Source: CAWAYR01 sp050250955
Lineage (GTDB): Bacteria > Acidobacteriota > Vicinamibacteria > Vicinamibacterales > UBA2999
DNA: 64,000 bases
NCBI GenBank assembly: GCA_050250955.1
Contig: JBFWNR010000001.1
Coordinates: 744,001-808,000, forward strand
Direction of reading: 5' to 3'
Part shown: in pieces, positions 34,627 to 43,420 of the stretch
How positions within the stretch are numbered: the first letter of the stretch is position 1
How the letters are laid out: the number at the start of each line of letters is the position of its first letter
Notes under the pieces: model-generated
The model's database searches: none
Seen by the model: the letters and a program-made list of their open reading frames with translations, nothing else
Told to the model about the DNA's origin: nothing
Translations under genes and position numbers: made by a program

Positions 34627-36413
34627 GACGCGACGGCGGGCGGCTCCGGCACGGACTCGAGCGGTGCCGGCTCGACCCAGTGCCTGGTACGCGCGAACGG
34701 GTAGGTGGGCAGCGGCACGCGCCGCCCGGCGGCGGCGCCCGGCACCGCGTCCACCGCCTCGCCGTCGCACCAGCGGGCGGCGATCGCCGCCAGTGCGCGA
34801 TCGTGGTCAGCGGCTGCGGCGTCGGCATCACGGCGGTGGTCCGGGTCGCCCGCGGCGGGTCGCCGCAGGGCGCTCACGGCCTCGGCGACCGAGGCCGCCC
34901 GGACCGCCCGCCGGCAGGTGAACGCCCGGCGGCCGGCGTGCAGCGTCCAGGCGACGTCGGCCAGCACCAGGTGGGGATGCGCGGCGAGCCAGTCGGCGAG
35001 CCGCGCGCTCGCGGCAGCGAGGGCGTCGGGCGTGCGCGCCGACAGGAGCAGCACGGTGGCCTCGGTCGCGCCGGCCGCGGCCGATCGGGCCGGGGCCTCC
35101 TGCAGCACGACATGGGCATTGGTGCCGCCGACGCCGAGCGAGTTGACCGCGGCCGCGCGCGGTCCCGCCGGCGGGGCCGGCCACGGCCTGAGGCTGGTGC
35201 TGACGACAAACGGCGAGCGATCGAGATCGAGCGCCGGGTTGGCCCGCGCAAAGTGCAGCGACGGCGGCAGCATCCGGTGCTCGAGCGCCTTGACGACCTT
35301 GATGAGACCGGCGACGCCGGCGGCGGTGTCGAGATGGCCGATGTTGGTCTTGACCGACCCCAGCGCGCAGAAGCCGACGCGATCGGTGCTGGCGCGAAAC
35401 GCCTGGGTGAGCGCCGCGACCTCGATCGGATCGCCGACCGGAGTGCCGGTGCCGTGGGCCTCAACAAGGCCGATGCGATCGATCTCGACGCCGGCGACGC
35501 CGAGGGCCTCGCGCACCGCGGCGGCCTGGCCGTCGACACTCGGCGCCAGGTAGCTGACCTTGGTCGAGCCGTCGTTGTTGACCGCCGAGCCCTTGACCAC
35601 GGCGTGGATGTGATCGCCGTCGGCGACGGCGTCGTCGAGGCGGCGCAGCACGACGATGCCGGCGCCGCTGCCGAACACCGTGCCACGGGCGTCGGCGTCG
35701 AAGGCCCGGCAGTGCCCGTCGGGCGACAGGATCTCGCCGTCCTTAAAAAGGTAGCCGACGCCGTGCGGCAGTTCGATGGTGACCCCGCCGGCCAGCGCGA
35801 CGTCACAGTCGCCGGCGAGCAGCTGCTGGGCGGCGACGTGGACGGCGACGAGCGAGGTCGAGCACGCGGTCTGGATGCCGAGGCACGGCCCGGTGACGCC
35901 GAGGTGCGCGGCGATGCGGGCAGCCAGTGCGTCCTTGTCGCTGCCGCGATGACGCGGGCGCAGCAGGCCGGCGGCATCCGCCAGGGCCGGGTGGCCCGCC
36001 AGGTTGAACATCAGGTAGCCGGCCATGCCGCACCCGACGTAGACGCCGACGGTGCCCGGCAGCCGCTCGGGCACGTAGCCGGCGGCCTCGACGGCTTCCC
36101 ACGCGCATTCGAGCAGATGCCGGTGCTGCGGATCGAGCAGCATCGCCTCGGCGCCGTCGATGCCGAAGAACTCGGCGTCGAACCGATCGACATCGGCCAG
36201 GGTGGCCGCGGCGCGGACGTAGGCGGGGTGCTCGAGCAGGTCGGCCGCGACGCCGGCGGCGCGCAGGGCCTCGTCGGCCAGGGGGTGAATGGACTCGACG
36301 CCGCCGGCGATGTTCGCCCAGAACGCGTCGGGCGTCGCCGCGCCGGGAAATCGACCGGCCAGGCCGACGACGGCGATGTCGGTGTCCGCGTAGTACGCGC
36401 GATCGAAGTTCAT
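34623..36413 (-). CDS. AT-less ketosynthase protein (PKS) with intact KS and no ACP
   Basis: A 596-residue protein from the ATG at 36413. KS domain 11-440 with all catalytic motifs: Cys184 (TACSTS), His320 (HGTGT), Lys355 and His360 (KTNIGH), and NSLGVGGTNAH. The usual pre-AT linker follows (LLLSARTPDAL to VSAL, 453-516). It then passes directly, after about 25 residues, into the post-AT linker (VPLPTYPFARTRHWV, 566-580): the acyltransferase of about 320 residues is missing, and no ACP is encoded. Compared with the PKS at 23849 the deletion is clean, linker to linker. It is the first gene of the operon; its stop overlaps the NRPS start. It most likely supplies the condensation activity that the third protein lacks. 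Confidence 0.93.
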   Translation of the reverse strand: MNFDRAYYADTDIAVVGLAGRFPGAATPDAFWANIAGGVESIHPLADEALRAAGVAADLLEHPAYVRAAATLADVDRFDAEFFGIDGAEAMLLDPQHRHLLECAWEAVEAAGYVPERLPGTVGVYVGCGMAGYLMFNLAGHPALADAAGLLRPRHRGSDKDALAARIAAHLGVTGPCLGIQTACSTSLVAVHVAAQQLLAGDCDVALAGGVTIELPHGVGYLFKDGEILSPDGHCRAFDADARGTVFGSGAGIVVLRRLDDAVADGDHIHAVVKGSAVNNDGSTKVSYLAPSVDGQAAAVREALGVAGVEIDRIGLVEAHGTGTPVGDPIEVAALTQAFRASTDRVGFCALGSVKTNIGHLDTAAGVAGLIKVVKALEHRMLPPSLHFARANPALDLDRSPFVVSTSLRPWPAPPAGPRAAAVNSLGVGGTNAHVVLQEAPARSAAAGATEATVLLLSARTPDALAAASARLADWLAAHPHLVLADVAWTLHAGRRAFTCRRAVRAASVAEAVSALRRPAAGDPDHRRDADAAAADHDRALAAIAARWCDGEAVDAVPGAAAGRRVPLPTYPFARTRHWVEPAPLESVPEPPAVAS

Positions 36414-36509
36414 GAGCGGAGGCACGGCGGGGGACACGACCGCCGCTGCCGGGACCGCCGCCGCTGGCAACCGGGCGGAGCACGGGCGGGCAGCGTAGAC
36501 GTCGCCCCC

Positions 36510-36522
36510 CCGATTCTATCGG
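36510..36522. promoter_or_regulatory. Palindrome overlapping a possible -10 box upstream of the PKS/NRPS operon
   Basis: CCGAT-TCT-ATCGG is a 5-bp inverted repeat about 100 bases upstream of the first operon start. Read on the minus strand it contains TAGAAT, one base from a TATAAT -10 box, in an otherwise GC-rich gap of 183 bases. I see no good -35 at the right spacing. It could be an operator over a promoter, or chance. Confidence 0.3.
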
Positions 36523-36596
36523 TTCGGGCGCCTGCGTCCTACAGCGCCGAGGCGGGCAGGTGGGTGCACTGGACGTCGGCGGAACCAGCGACCGGC

Positions 36597-37727
36597 TCAG
36601 CCTGTGCGATGCTGTCTCCAGGCCGCCAGCATCGCCGCCTCCTGCGGCGGAGTCAGCACGTAGCGCGGTTCCGTGCGCAGCGCCGCGGGCACGGCGTCGG
36701 ACCGGCGCCAGGCGAGGGTATCGCGGGCGGTGTCCGGCAGCGGCCGGCACGTCAGCCCGGCGGCGATGGCCTTGCGGTTGCTGATCCGCATGTGCCCGAG
36801 GTCGTCGCCCTCGGGCATGACCCAGGGGATCGCATAAGTCAATCCGGTGGTGTCGTCGTCGGCCGGCGGCCGGAGCGGGTAGGCCTTGAGCCACGCGTAG
36901 TCGCCAATCCAGGTGAAGCTGGTCGCCGCGGGGGCCAGCGGCTGGAGGGCGGTGATGAACTCGCCCATCGTCTGCGGCGAGACCGGGCCGACCGCGTTGT
37001 AGGTCCCGGTGAGGTCCCGCTCGATGAGCGCGACCATCCACGCGGCCAGATCGCGGACGTCGATGTACTGCACGAAGTCGGCGGGGCGGCCGGGGACCAG
37101 GACCTCGCCGCCGCGGGCGAGGCGCACCGGCCAGTACGTGAAGCGATCCGATCCGTCGCCCGGCCCGACGATGTAGCCCGGCCGCACGACGAGATCGCCA
37201 CCGGGAAACGCGGCGCGGACCAGCGCCTCGCACTGCGCCTTGAGCACGCCGTAGCTCGGCGGCGTGCGCGGCGGCTCGTCGGCCATCGGCACCGGCCCGT
37301 CCTCGGGTATGTCGACGCTGCGGTAGGGCAGGAACACTCCGGTCGACGAGACATAGACGTAGCGCCCGACCCGGCCGCCGAGCGCCGCCGCCGCCTCGCG
37401 GGTCCACTGCAGGTTGGTGGCGGTGTCGACGACGGCGTCCCAGTGCCGCCCGGCCAGCGCCGCGTAGGCATCGGGCTGCGAGCGGTCGCCGCGCAGCGCC
37501 TCGACCCGCGCGAAGTCGGCGCCGTGCTGGTTGGGTGTGCGCCGGCCGCGATTGAGCATCGTGATGCGGTGCCCGCGGGCCAGCGCGGCGTGGACCAGGT
37601 GCGGCCCGAGGAACCCGGTCCCGCCGAGCAGCAGGATGCGGCGCGGCGACTGCGCGCCGGCCCGGCGCGGCCACCCGGCAGCCATCGCCGCCGCGCCGAT
37701 CCGCAGGACGTCGCGCCGGCTGGGCAT
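36597..37727 (-). CDS. Tat-exported extended-SDR (NAD-dependent epimerase-like) protein
   Basis: A 376-residue protein. N-terminus MPSRRDVLRIGAAAMAAGW is a twin-arginine signal, fitting export of a protein that folds around its nucleotide. Rossmann motif GGTGFLG at 35-41; Ser127/Ser128 and Tyr159-x3-Lys163 (SYGVLK) complete the extended SDR active site. Family members act on nucleotide sugars or are isoflavone-reductase-like oxidoreductases; a periplasmic location makes a sugar-nucleotide substrate unlikely. It is on the same strand as, and 183 bp upstream of, the PKS operon, but its export signal argues against it being a tailoring enzyme of that pathway. Confidence 0.87.
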   Translation of the reverse strand: MPSRRDVLRIGAAAMAAGWPRRAGAQSPRRILLLGGTGFLGPHLVHAALARGHRITMLNRGRRTPNQHGADFARVEALRGDRSQPDAYAALAGRHWDAVVDTATNLQWTREAAAALGGRVGRYVYVSSTGVFLPYRSVDIPEDGPVPMADEPPRTPPSYGVLKAQCEALVRAAFPGGDLVVRPGYIVGPGDGSDRFTYWPVRLARGGEVLVPGRPADFVQYIDVRDLAAWMVALIERDLTGTYNAVGPVSPQTMGEFITALQPLAPAATSFTWIGDYAWLKAYPLRPPADDDTTGLTYAIPWVMPEGDDLGHMRISNRKAIAAGLTCRPLPDTARDTLAWRRSDAVPAALRTEPRYVLTPPQEAAMLAAWRQHRTG

Positions 37728-37810
37728 GTGCCGAGCCTACCACCCGCGACGGCGGTGGGACCAAGCCAGTGACGACCGCGGCGGCACCGAGGTTTTGGCA
37801 TGATCGGCGG

Positions 37811-38710
37811 ATGCGTGCGCTCCCGACGCTCCCCCCCGACGTCGAAGAATTCCGCGACCGCTGCTGGCGCCGCGAAGCGGCGCGGCAGGTCGCAACCGCC
37901 CATGACGCCGAGCAGTTCGTCGACGAGGTCGGTTTCGCGTCGTGCCTCACCGACGCGCGGCGGCCGGGACCGTCGCTGTTCGTCGCCGTCTGCGGCCGGC
38001 GCGACGCGGTGCTGCCCCGTCACGTGCAGACCGACCACGAAGCGTCGCTCACCTGGACGATCAAGGACGACGTGTTGCGGCGCGGCAAGGTCTACTACGC
38101 CAAGCTGGCGCGAGGCCGCACCATGTTCGTGGCGTCGCGACTGATTCCGCACTTCCAGGCGCTGTGGGGGGTGCGGCGGCGCGACGAGCCGGCCCGGCTC
38201 AGCGCGCCGGCGCGGGCCGTCCTGCGGGTGCTGCGGCGGGAATGGGAGATGGCCACCAAGGACCTTCGCGACGCCTCCGGCGTGGGCGATCGCGCCGCGT
38301 TCACCCGCGCCATCGACGAGCTCCAGGCGGCGATGCTGGCGGTGCCGAGCGAGGTCCTGTATCGCCCGTCGTTCACCTATATCTGGAGCCTGGCCGTGGG
38401 ACGCTTCCCGGAGGCCCTGACCCGGCGGGTCAGCCGCGACGTCGCGCTGCGCGAGGTGGCGCGGGCCTTTCTCGCCGCGGCCGGCCTCACCGTTCGCGGT
38501 GAGCTGGCCCGCGTTTCCGGGCTCTCCCGCGCCGATGCCGGCCGCGGGAACCGCGCCCTGGTGGCCGAGGGCTACGCCAGGATGCTGACACCTGGCACCT
38601 ACGGGTTGGCGCCGCGGCGCAGGGGGAAGGGGCTCAGGGGAGCCGTCGGGTGCCTGCAAACGGCGGCGCTCTGGGATGACGGGCTCGATCTCCCTCGAAC
38701 TCACGACTGA
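37811..38710 (+). CDS. AlkZ-related winged-helix protein
   Basis: A 299-residue cytoplasmic protein from the ATG at 37811 (a GGCGGA box lies directly upstream). The pattern FRDRCWRREAARQV, AEQFVDEVGFASCL, TWTIKDDVLRRGKVYYAKLARG and SRLIPHFQALWG matches proteins called AlkZ-related, a side branch of the YcaQ/AlkZ interstrand-crosslink DNA glycosylases that also fall under the winged-helix DNA-binding HTH_42 type. The catalytic QxQ/QxD motif of true AlkZ is not visible, so glycosylase activity is doubtful. It is divergent from the SDR gene (83 bp gap). In other bacteria AlkZ-like genes sit near clusters for DNA-alkylating products; here it lies next to a PKS/NRPS cluster, though this may be coincidence. 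Confidence 0.72.
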   Translation: MRALPTLPPDVEEFRDRCWRREAARQVATAHDAEQFVDEVGFASCLTDARRPGPSLFVAVCGRRDAVLPRHVQTDHEASLTWTIKDDVLRRGKVYYAKLARGRTMFVASRLIPHFQALWGVRRRDEPARLSAPARAVLRVLRREWEMATKDLRDASGVGDRAAFTRAIDELQAAMLAVPSEVLYRPSFTYIWSLAVGRFPEALTRRVSRDVALREVARAFLAAAGLTVRGELARVSGLSRADAGRGNRALVAEGYARMLTPGTYGLAPRRRGKGLRGAVGCLQTAALWDDGLDLPRTHD

Positions 38711-38893
38711 AGTCAGGTTTCGACCAGACTACTCACGGCGCCAGACCAGAAAACGTGGGTCTGTCGAGGCCGTGTGTGGCGGGTTTCGCCCTCGGAAGCA
38801 CGCCTTCGCATCACTTGGTACGCTGCTTGCGTTCACGAGCCGCGCCCCCGGAATCGACGTAGTTCCCGGGAATCGGCGAAAGGGAGCGGACCG

Positions 38894-41800
38894 GTGCAGA
38901 TGCGGAAGTGGGTGTTCGGAACGGCGATGCTCGCCATGGTGGTCGCGGCGGGTGGCGGGGTGCGTGGGCAGGGCGGGTCGCCGGCGCCGATTCTCGTGGT
39001 CGTCAACGACTCGGCCCCTAATCCTTTCGGCAGCTATCTGCCGGAGATCCTGCGGGCGGAGGGCATCAACGCCTTCGCCGTCGTGCAGCTGTCGGCGCTC
39101 GATGCCCCGACGCTGGGCGCCGCGGCGCTGGTCGTGCTGGCGGAGACGCCCTTGACCGCTCCGCAGGCGACGCTCTTCACCGACTACGTCGGCGGCGGCG
39201 GACGGCTCGTCGCGATGCGGCCCGACGCCCAGCTCCACGGTGTACTGGGGGTGGCGGCGGCGGCCGGAACGACCACCGACGGCTATCTGCTGGTCGACCA
39301 GAGTGGACCCGGCGCCGGGCTGCAGAACCTGACCCTGCCGTTCAAAGGCCCCGCCGATCATTACGATCCGGCCGGCGGCGTCGCCGTCGCCGACCTCTAC
39401 AGCACGCGTACCGTATCGGCCGGTCGGCCGGCGGTGGTGCGCCAGGCCCGGACCGCGGCGTGGGCCTTTGATCTGGCTCGCAGCACCGCGTATGCCCGGC
39501 AGGGCGACCCGGCGTTCGCCGGGCTCGATCGCGACGGCCTGGCTGGCTACCGCACCAACGACATCTTCTTCCAGACGATCGACCTCGATCGGGTGGGCGT
39601 GCCCCACGCCGACGTGCAGATGCGGCTGCTGACCCGGGTGATCACCGACCTGCTCGCCGACGCGACGCCGCTGCCCCGCCTCTGGTATTTCCCGGGTGCC
39701 AGCCGAACGATCGTCATCCCGACCAGCGACAGCCACACCAGCCTTCCCGGGCCGTATGCCGCACTCCTCGCCGCCGCCGAGAGCGTCGGAGCGCGGGTCA
39801 CTCTCTACATGTCGCGCTTCATCGATCCGGCCGCGCTGCCGATCGCCGCGTGGGAGGCTGCCGGACACGAGGTCGCCCTGCACCCGCACTTCACCGAGGA
39901 CGGACTCACCGGCAACTTCCCGCAGGGCTACACGAACGCGCTCACCTGGTTCCAATCGTTCGTCCCGGTCCCCCCCGGGGCGACGGTCCGCCACCACACC
40001 CTTGAGTGGGGCGGCTGGATCGATCCGGTGGCGACGATGCCGGGGTTCGGCGTGAGGATGGACCTGTCCTCCTACTCGTGGGGACCAGCCCTCGACCAGC
40101 CGGCGTTGCCGCTGCAGGCGCATGGCTACCTGACCGGCAGCGGTTTGCCGATGCGCTTCATCGATTCGACTGGCCAGGTGCAGCCGGTCTACCAGCAGTA
40201 CACCGCGCTGACCGACGAGCAGCTGGTGTTCGGCTCCCACTCGCAGGGGCTGTCGCCGGGCGCCGCCACTGCGGTGTCGCGCTCGCTCATCGACGCCAGC
40301 CAGGCCGGCGGCTACTCGGCGATCGCGACCCACGTGACCGCCGAGTACTATCCGTTCGGCGAGGTCGGGCCGTGGGTCGATGCGACGCTTGCCTACGCCG
40401 CGAACCTGCACCTGCCGATGTGGCCTGCTGGTCGCTGGCTGCGCTTCGTGGAGGCGCGCACGGCGACGACGATCACCGACGTGGCTTGGACGCCGGCCAC
40501 CGGCGTGCTGACGTTCTCGATCGACGTGCCGGCCGGTGCCGAGCCGCAGTCGCTGCTGTTGCCGCAGAGCTTCGCCGGACGGGTCATCGCCCACGCCGCG
40601 CTCGACGGTGCCACCCGTCCGACCATCGCCCTCGCGGTAAACGGCCGGGCCATGCAGGTGCTTGAGGTGGCTGCGCTCGGCGGCGGCGGGGCCCGGCAGG
40701 TCGAGGTCCTCTACGCCCTGGCATCGACGCTGCCGGTCCTGTCCGTGAACGACATCAGCGTGATCGAAGGGCAGACCGGCACCACTCCGGCCACCGTGAC
40801 CGTGTCGCTCTCAGCCCCGAGTGCCACTGCCGTGACGCTGACCTACAGCACCAGCGATGGAACGGCGGTGGCCGGTCTCGACTATCAGGCCGCCACCGGC
40901 AGTCTGACCCTGGCGGCCGGGGCGACCAGCGCACCGCTGACCGTCCAGGTGCTCGGCGACACGGTGGACGAGCCGCTCGAGACGCTGGTCGTCACGCTGG
41001 GCAACCCGATCGGCGCCACCCTCGGCGACAACGCCGCGGTCGTCGCCATTCAGGACGACGACCCCGATCCGCTGGACTGGACCGACACCGCCGCGGCGGA
41101 CTTCGCCGTCTGCTCGGTCACCACCGGTACGCGAGTCGGCTCGATCGGCGACGTACGCCTGCCGGGGGTGTTCCACGACACCTTCGACGGGCCCACGCTC
41201 GACCCGCGCTGGACGGCCGAATCGGCCGGCGGCGGACCGATCGGCCTGGTGCCGTCGGGCGGACGCATCGGCGTAGCGGGGCCGGCCGGGGCGTTCATCC
41301 GCTCGGTCGCCCCCGTGCCGGCCGGGCTGATCGACGTCCGCGCCAGCTTCGCTGCGGCACCCCATCAGGCGATCGGGATCGCCGACGACACCTTCTTCAC
41401 CCGTTTCGCGCTGTTCTCGACGCTTGCCGACGGTTCCGACCTGTGGGCGCGTACCGACCCGGGAACCGGCGAGATCCGCACCAACCTGGGACCGGTTCCA
41501 GCGGGCTTCCACGACTTCGCGATCGAACGACTGGAGCAGGGCGACAGCGAACTGGTGCGCTACTGGCTCGACGGCGACCTCGTCGCTGCGCATCTGGTGC
41601 CTGCCGGCGGCCTCCCCGCAGCGCGGTTCGTGCACCTCTCGAACCGTGGGCCGGGAGGACCGCCGTTGGAGGTCGAGACGATTGACGCCGCGCAACCATA
41701 CGAGTCACCGGGGGACTTCCTCTCGTGTCCCGTCGACGCGTCGTTCGTCATGAACTGGGATCGGCTGTACTGGGAGGCCGACCTGCCGACGGGGACATCG

Positions 41801-43405
41801 GTGTCGTTCCGCACCCGGTCCTCGATCGACGGCGCGACCTGGAGCGTCTGGTCGGCGCCGTTCACGGTGAGCGGCACGGCCATCGGGAACCCGCCGGGCC
41901 GTTACCTGCAGTACGCCATCGTCCTGACCAGTAGCGACAGCGCGAATTCGCCGGTCGTACGATCGGTGACGGCGGCGGCCCTCGGACCGGCGACACCGAT
42001 GGTGTCAATCGGTGACGCCGCAGCGGTGGAGTCGGCCGGGGCGCTGAGCTTCACGGCGGCGTTGTCCTGGCCCAGCCCTTCGACGGTCACTGTGGATGCA
42101 ACGACGGCTGCCGGAACCGCCCAGGCCGGAGTGGATTTCGTGGCTACGAGCGAGACGCTCACCTTCCCGACGGGGCTGACGACACGGCCGTTCGTGGTCA
42201 CCTTGATCAACGATGTCCTCGACGAGGGCAGTGAGACGTTTTCGGCCGTGTTGTCCGCTCCGGTGGGCGCCACGCTGGGCGCCCCGGTGGGCGTAGGCAC
42301 CATCGTCGACGACGACCGGCTGCCGACGGCGGTCGCCGACGCCTTCGCGACCGCCTTCGAGACGCCGCTGGACGTCGCAGCGCCTGGCGTCCTCGGGAAC
42401 GACGACGACGGCGGCGCCGGCCTCACCGCGGTGCTGGTGAGCTCGGTCGCGCATGGCACGCTGGGCCTGGGCCCGGACGGCAGCGTGCACTACACACCCA
42501 CAGCAGGCTTCGCCGGCACCGACACCTTTACCTACCGCGCCACCACCGTGGTCGGCGACAGCAACGTCGTGACCGTCACGATCACCGTGGCGCAGCCCAC
42601 GGTCGTTCAGGCCCCGAGCCAGCTGCGTGTCGCCGACGTCAGCGGCAATCTGATCACCTTCCGGTGGCGTCCCCCGGCTGTCGGACCGGCGCCGTCCGGA
42701 TACGTCGTCGAGGGCGGCGTGGCGCCCGGTCAGCCGCTGGTGGCACTGGCCGCGGGTCCCGCGCCGGTGTTCAGCGTGACCGCCCCGACAGGGTCCTTTT
42801 ACGCCCGGGTGCGGGCGCTCGGCGTCGGCGGCCCGAGCGAGGTCTCCAACGAGATCCTTCTGCACGTCGGTGTCCCGGTGCCGCCCTCGGCTCCGGCGGC
42901 ATTCCAGGCCAGCGTCGTCGGCTCGACGGTGCATCTGGCGTGGACGCCGACCCATGCCGGCGGCGCCGCGGCGGGCTTCCTCCTCGACGTCACCGGCTCG
43001 ACGGCCGCGTCGGTGCCGCTTCCCGTCGGCGAAGGGGTCGCCGTTACCGGGGCCCCGGCCGGGGTCTTCACCTTGTCGTTGCGGGCGGTGAACGGGGCCG
43101 GTTCGAGCCCGGGCACGGCGCCGGTACCGATCGTCGTGCCCGGAGCGTGCGGCGCGGCGCCGGGGGCGCCGACCGAACTGTTGGGGTATGCCGCGGGTGG
43201 CGCGACCCACCTGCTGTGGGATCCGCCGACGACGGGCGGCGCGGTGTCGAGTTATCTCGTCAGCGTCCCGGGCATCGGCAGCCTTCCCCTCGCCCAGCGG
43301 GCCATCAGCGGTCCGTTGCCGCCGGGCACCTACACGATCGCCGTCCACGCCGTCGGGCCGTGCGGCACCAGTGTCGCCGCGACCACGACCGTCACGGTGC
43401 CCTGA
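38894..43405 (+). CDS. Large secreted multidomain protein: deacetylase-like, Calx-beta, ConA-like, cadherin-like and FnIII domains
   Basis: A 1503-residue protein. GTG 38894 is chosen because a GGAG box lies 7 bases upstream; ATG 38900 is the alternative. Signal peptide about 1-25. An N-terminal flavodoxin-like domain (about 30-130, ILVVVNDSAPNPFG) precedes a polysaccharide-deacetylase-like barrel with Asp279 (PTSDSH) and His330/His332 (LHPHF), motifs that are only partly canonical. Then Calx-beta 1 (615-725, ends QDDD), a concanavalin-like domain (756-932, FHDTFDGPTLDPRW), Calx-beta 2 (1036-1139, ends VDDD), a cadherin-like domain (1146-1234, YTPTAGFAGTDTFTYRA) and three fibronectin type III repeats to the end. 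The Calx-beta domains suggest calcium binding. It probably acts on, or sticks to, surface or environmental polysaccharide. No anchoring signal is seen at the C-terminus. Confidence 0.85.
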   Translation: MQMRKWVFGTAMLAMVVAAGGGVRGQGGSPAPILVVVNDSAPNPFGSYLPEILRAEGINAFAVVQLSALDAPTLGAAALVVLAETPLTAPQATLFTDYVGGGGRLVAMRPDAQLHGVLGVAAAAGTTTDGYLLVDQSGPGAGLQNLTLPFKGPADHYDPAGGVAVADLYSTRTVSAGRPAVVRQARTAAWAFDLARSTAYARQGDPAFAGLDRDGLAGYRTNDIFFQTIDLDRVGVPHADVQMRLLTRVITDLLADATPLPRLWYFPGASRTIVIPTSDSHTSLPGPYAALLAAAESVGARVTLYMSRFIDPAALPIAAWEAAGHEVALHPHFTEDGLTGNFPQGYTNALTWFQSFVPVPPGATVRHHTLEWGGWIDPVATMPGFGVRMDLSSYSWGPALDQPALPLQAHGYLTGSGLPMRFIDSTGQVQPVYQQYTALTDEQLVFGSHSQGLSPGAATAVSRSLIDASQAGGYSAIATHVTAEYYPFGEVGPWVDATLAYAANLHLPMWPAGRWLRFVEARTATTITDVAWTPATGVLTFSIDVPAGAEPQSLLLPQSFAGRVIAHAALDGATRPTIALAVNGRAMQVLEVAALGGGGARQVEVLYALASTLPVLSVNDISVIEGQTGTTPATVTVSLSAPSATAVTLTYSTSDGTAVAGLDYQAATGSLTLAAGATSAPLTVQVLGDTVDEPLETLVVTLGNPIGATLGDNAAVVAIQDDDPDPLDWTDTAAADFAVCSVTTGTRVGSIGDVRLPGVFHDTFDGPTLDPRWTAESAGGGPIGLVPSGGRIGVAGPAGAFIRSVAPVPAGLIDVRASFAAAPHQAIGIADDTFFTRFALFSTLADGSDLWARTDPGTGEIRTNLGPVPAGFHDFAIERLEQGDSELVRYWLDGDLVAAHLVPAGGLPAARFVHLSNRGPGGPPLEVETIDAAQPYESPGDFLSCPVDASFVMNWDRLYWEADLPTGTSVSFRTRSSIDGATWSVWSAPFTVSGTAIGNPPGRYLQYAIVLTSSDSANSPVVRSVTAAALGPATPMVSIGDAAAVESAGALSFTAALSWPSPSTVTVDATTAAGTAQAGVDFVATSETLTFPTGLTTRPFVVTLINDVLDEGSETFSAVLSAPVGATLGAPVGVGTIVDDDRLPTAVADAFATAFETPLDVAAPGVLGNDDDGGAGLTAVLVSSVAHGTLGLGPDGSVHYTPTAGFAGTDTFTYRATTVVGDSNVVTVTITVAQPTVVQAPSQLRVADVSGNLITFRWRPPAVGPAPSGYVVEGGVAPGQPLVALAAGPAPVFSVTAPTGSFYARVRALGVGGPSEVSNEILLHVGVPVPPSAPAAFQASVVGSTVHLAWTPTHAGGAAAGFLLDVTGSTAASVPLPVGEGVAVTGAPAGVFTLSLRAVNGAGSSPGTAPVPIVVPGACGAAPGAPTELLGYAAGGATHLLWDPPTTGGAVSSYLVSVPGIGSLPLAQRAISGPLPPGTYTIAVHAVGPCGTSVAATTTVTVP

Positions 43406-43420
43406 CGGCCGGCGCGCGGC

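Noticed and set aside
36597..37727. SDR-like gene as a tailoring enzyme of the PKS/NRPS pathway.
   Set aside because: It carries a Tat export signal and has its own 183-bp gap before the operon; cytoplasmic tailoring is unlikely.
26036..37772. Plus-strand open frames of about 1000-1450 codons opposite the PKS/NRPS operon.
   Set aside because: Same GC artefact; the minus-strand proteins carry complete PKS/NRPS motifs and coupled start-stop overlaps.
43100..43120. GGTTCGAGCC resembling a tRNA T-loop.
   Set aside because: It lies inside a coding FnIII region and no acceptor, D or anticodon arms can be drawn around it.
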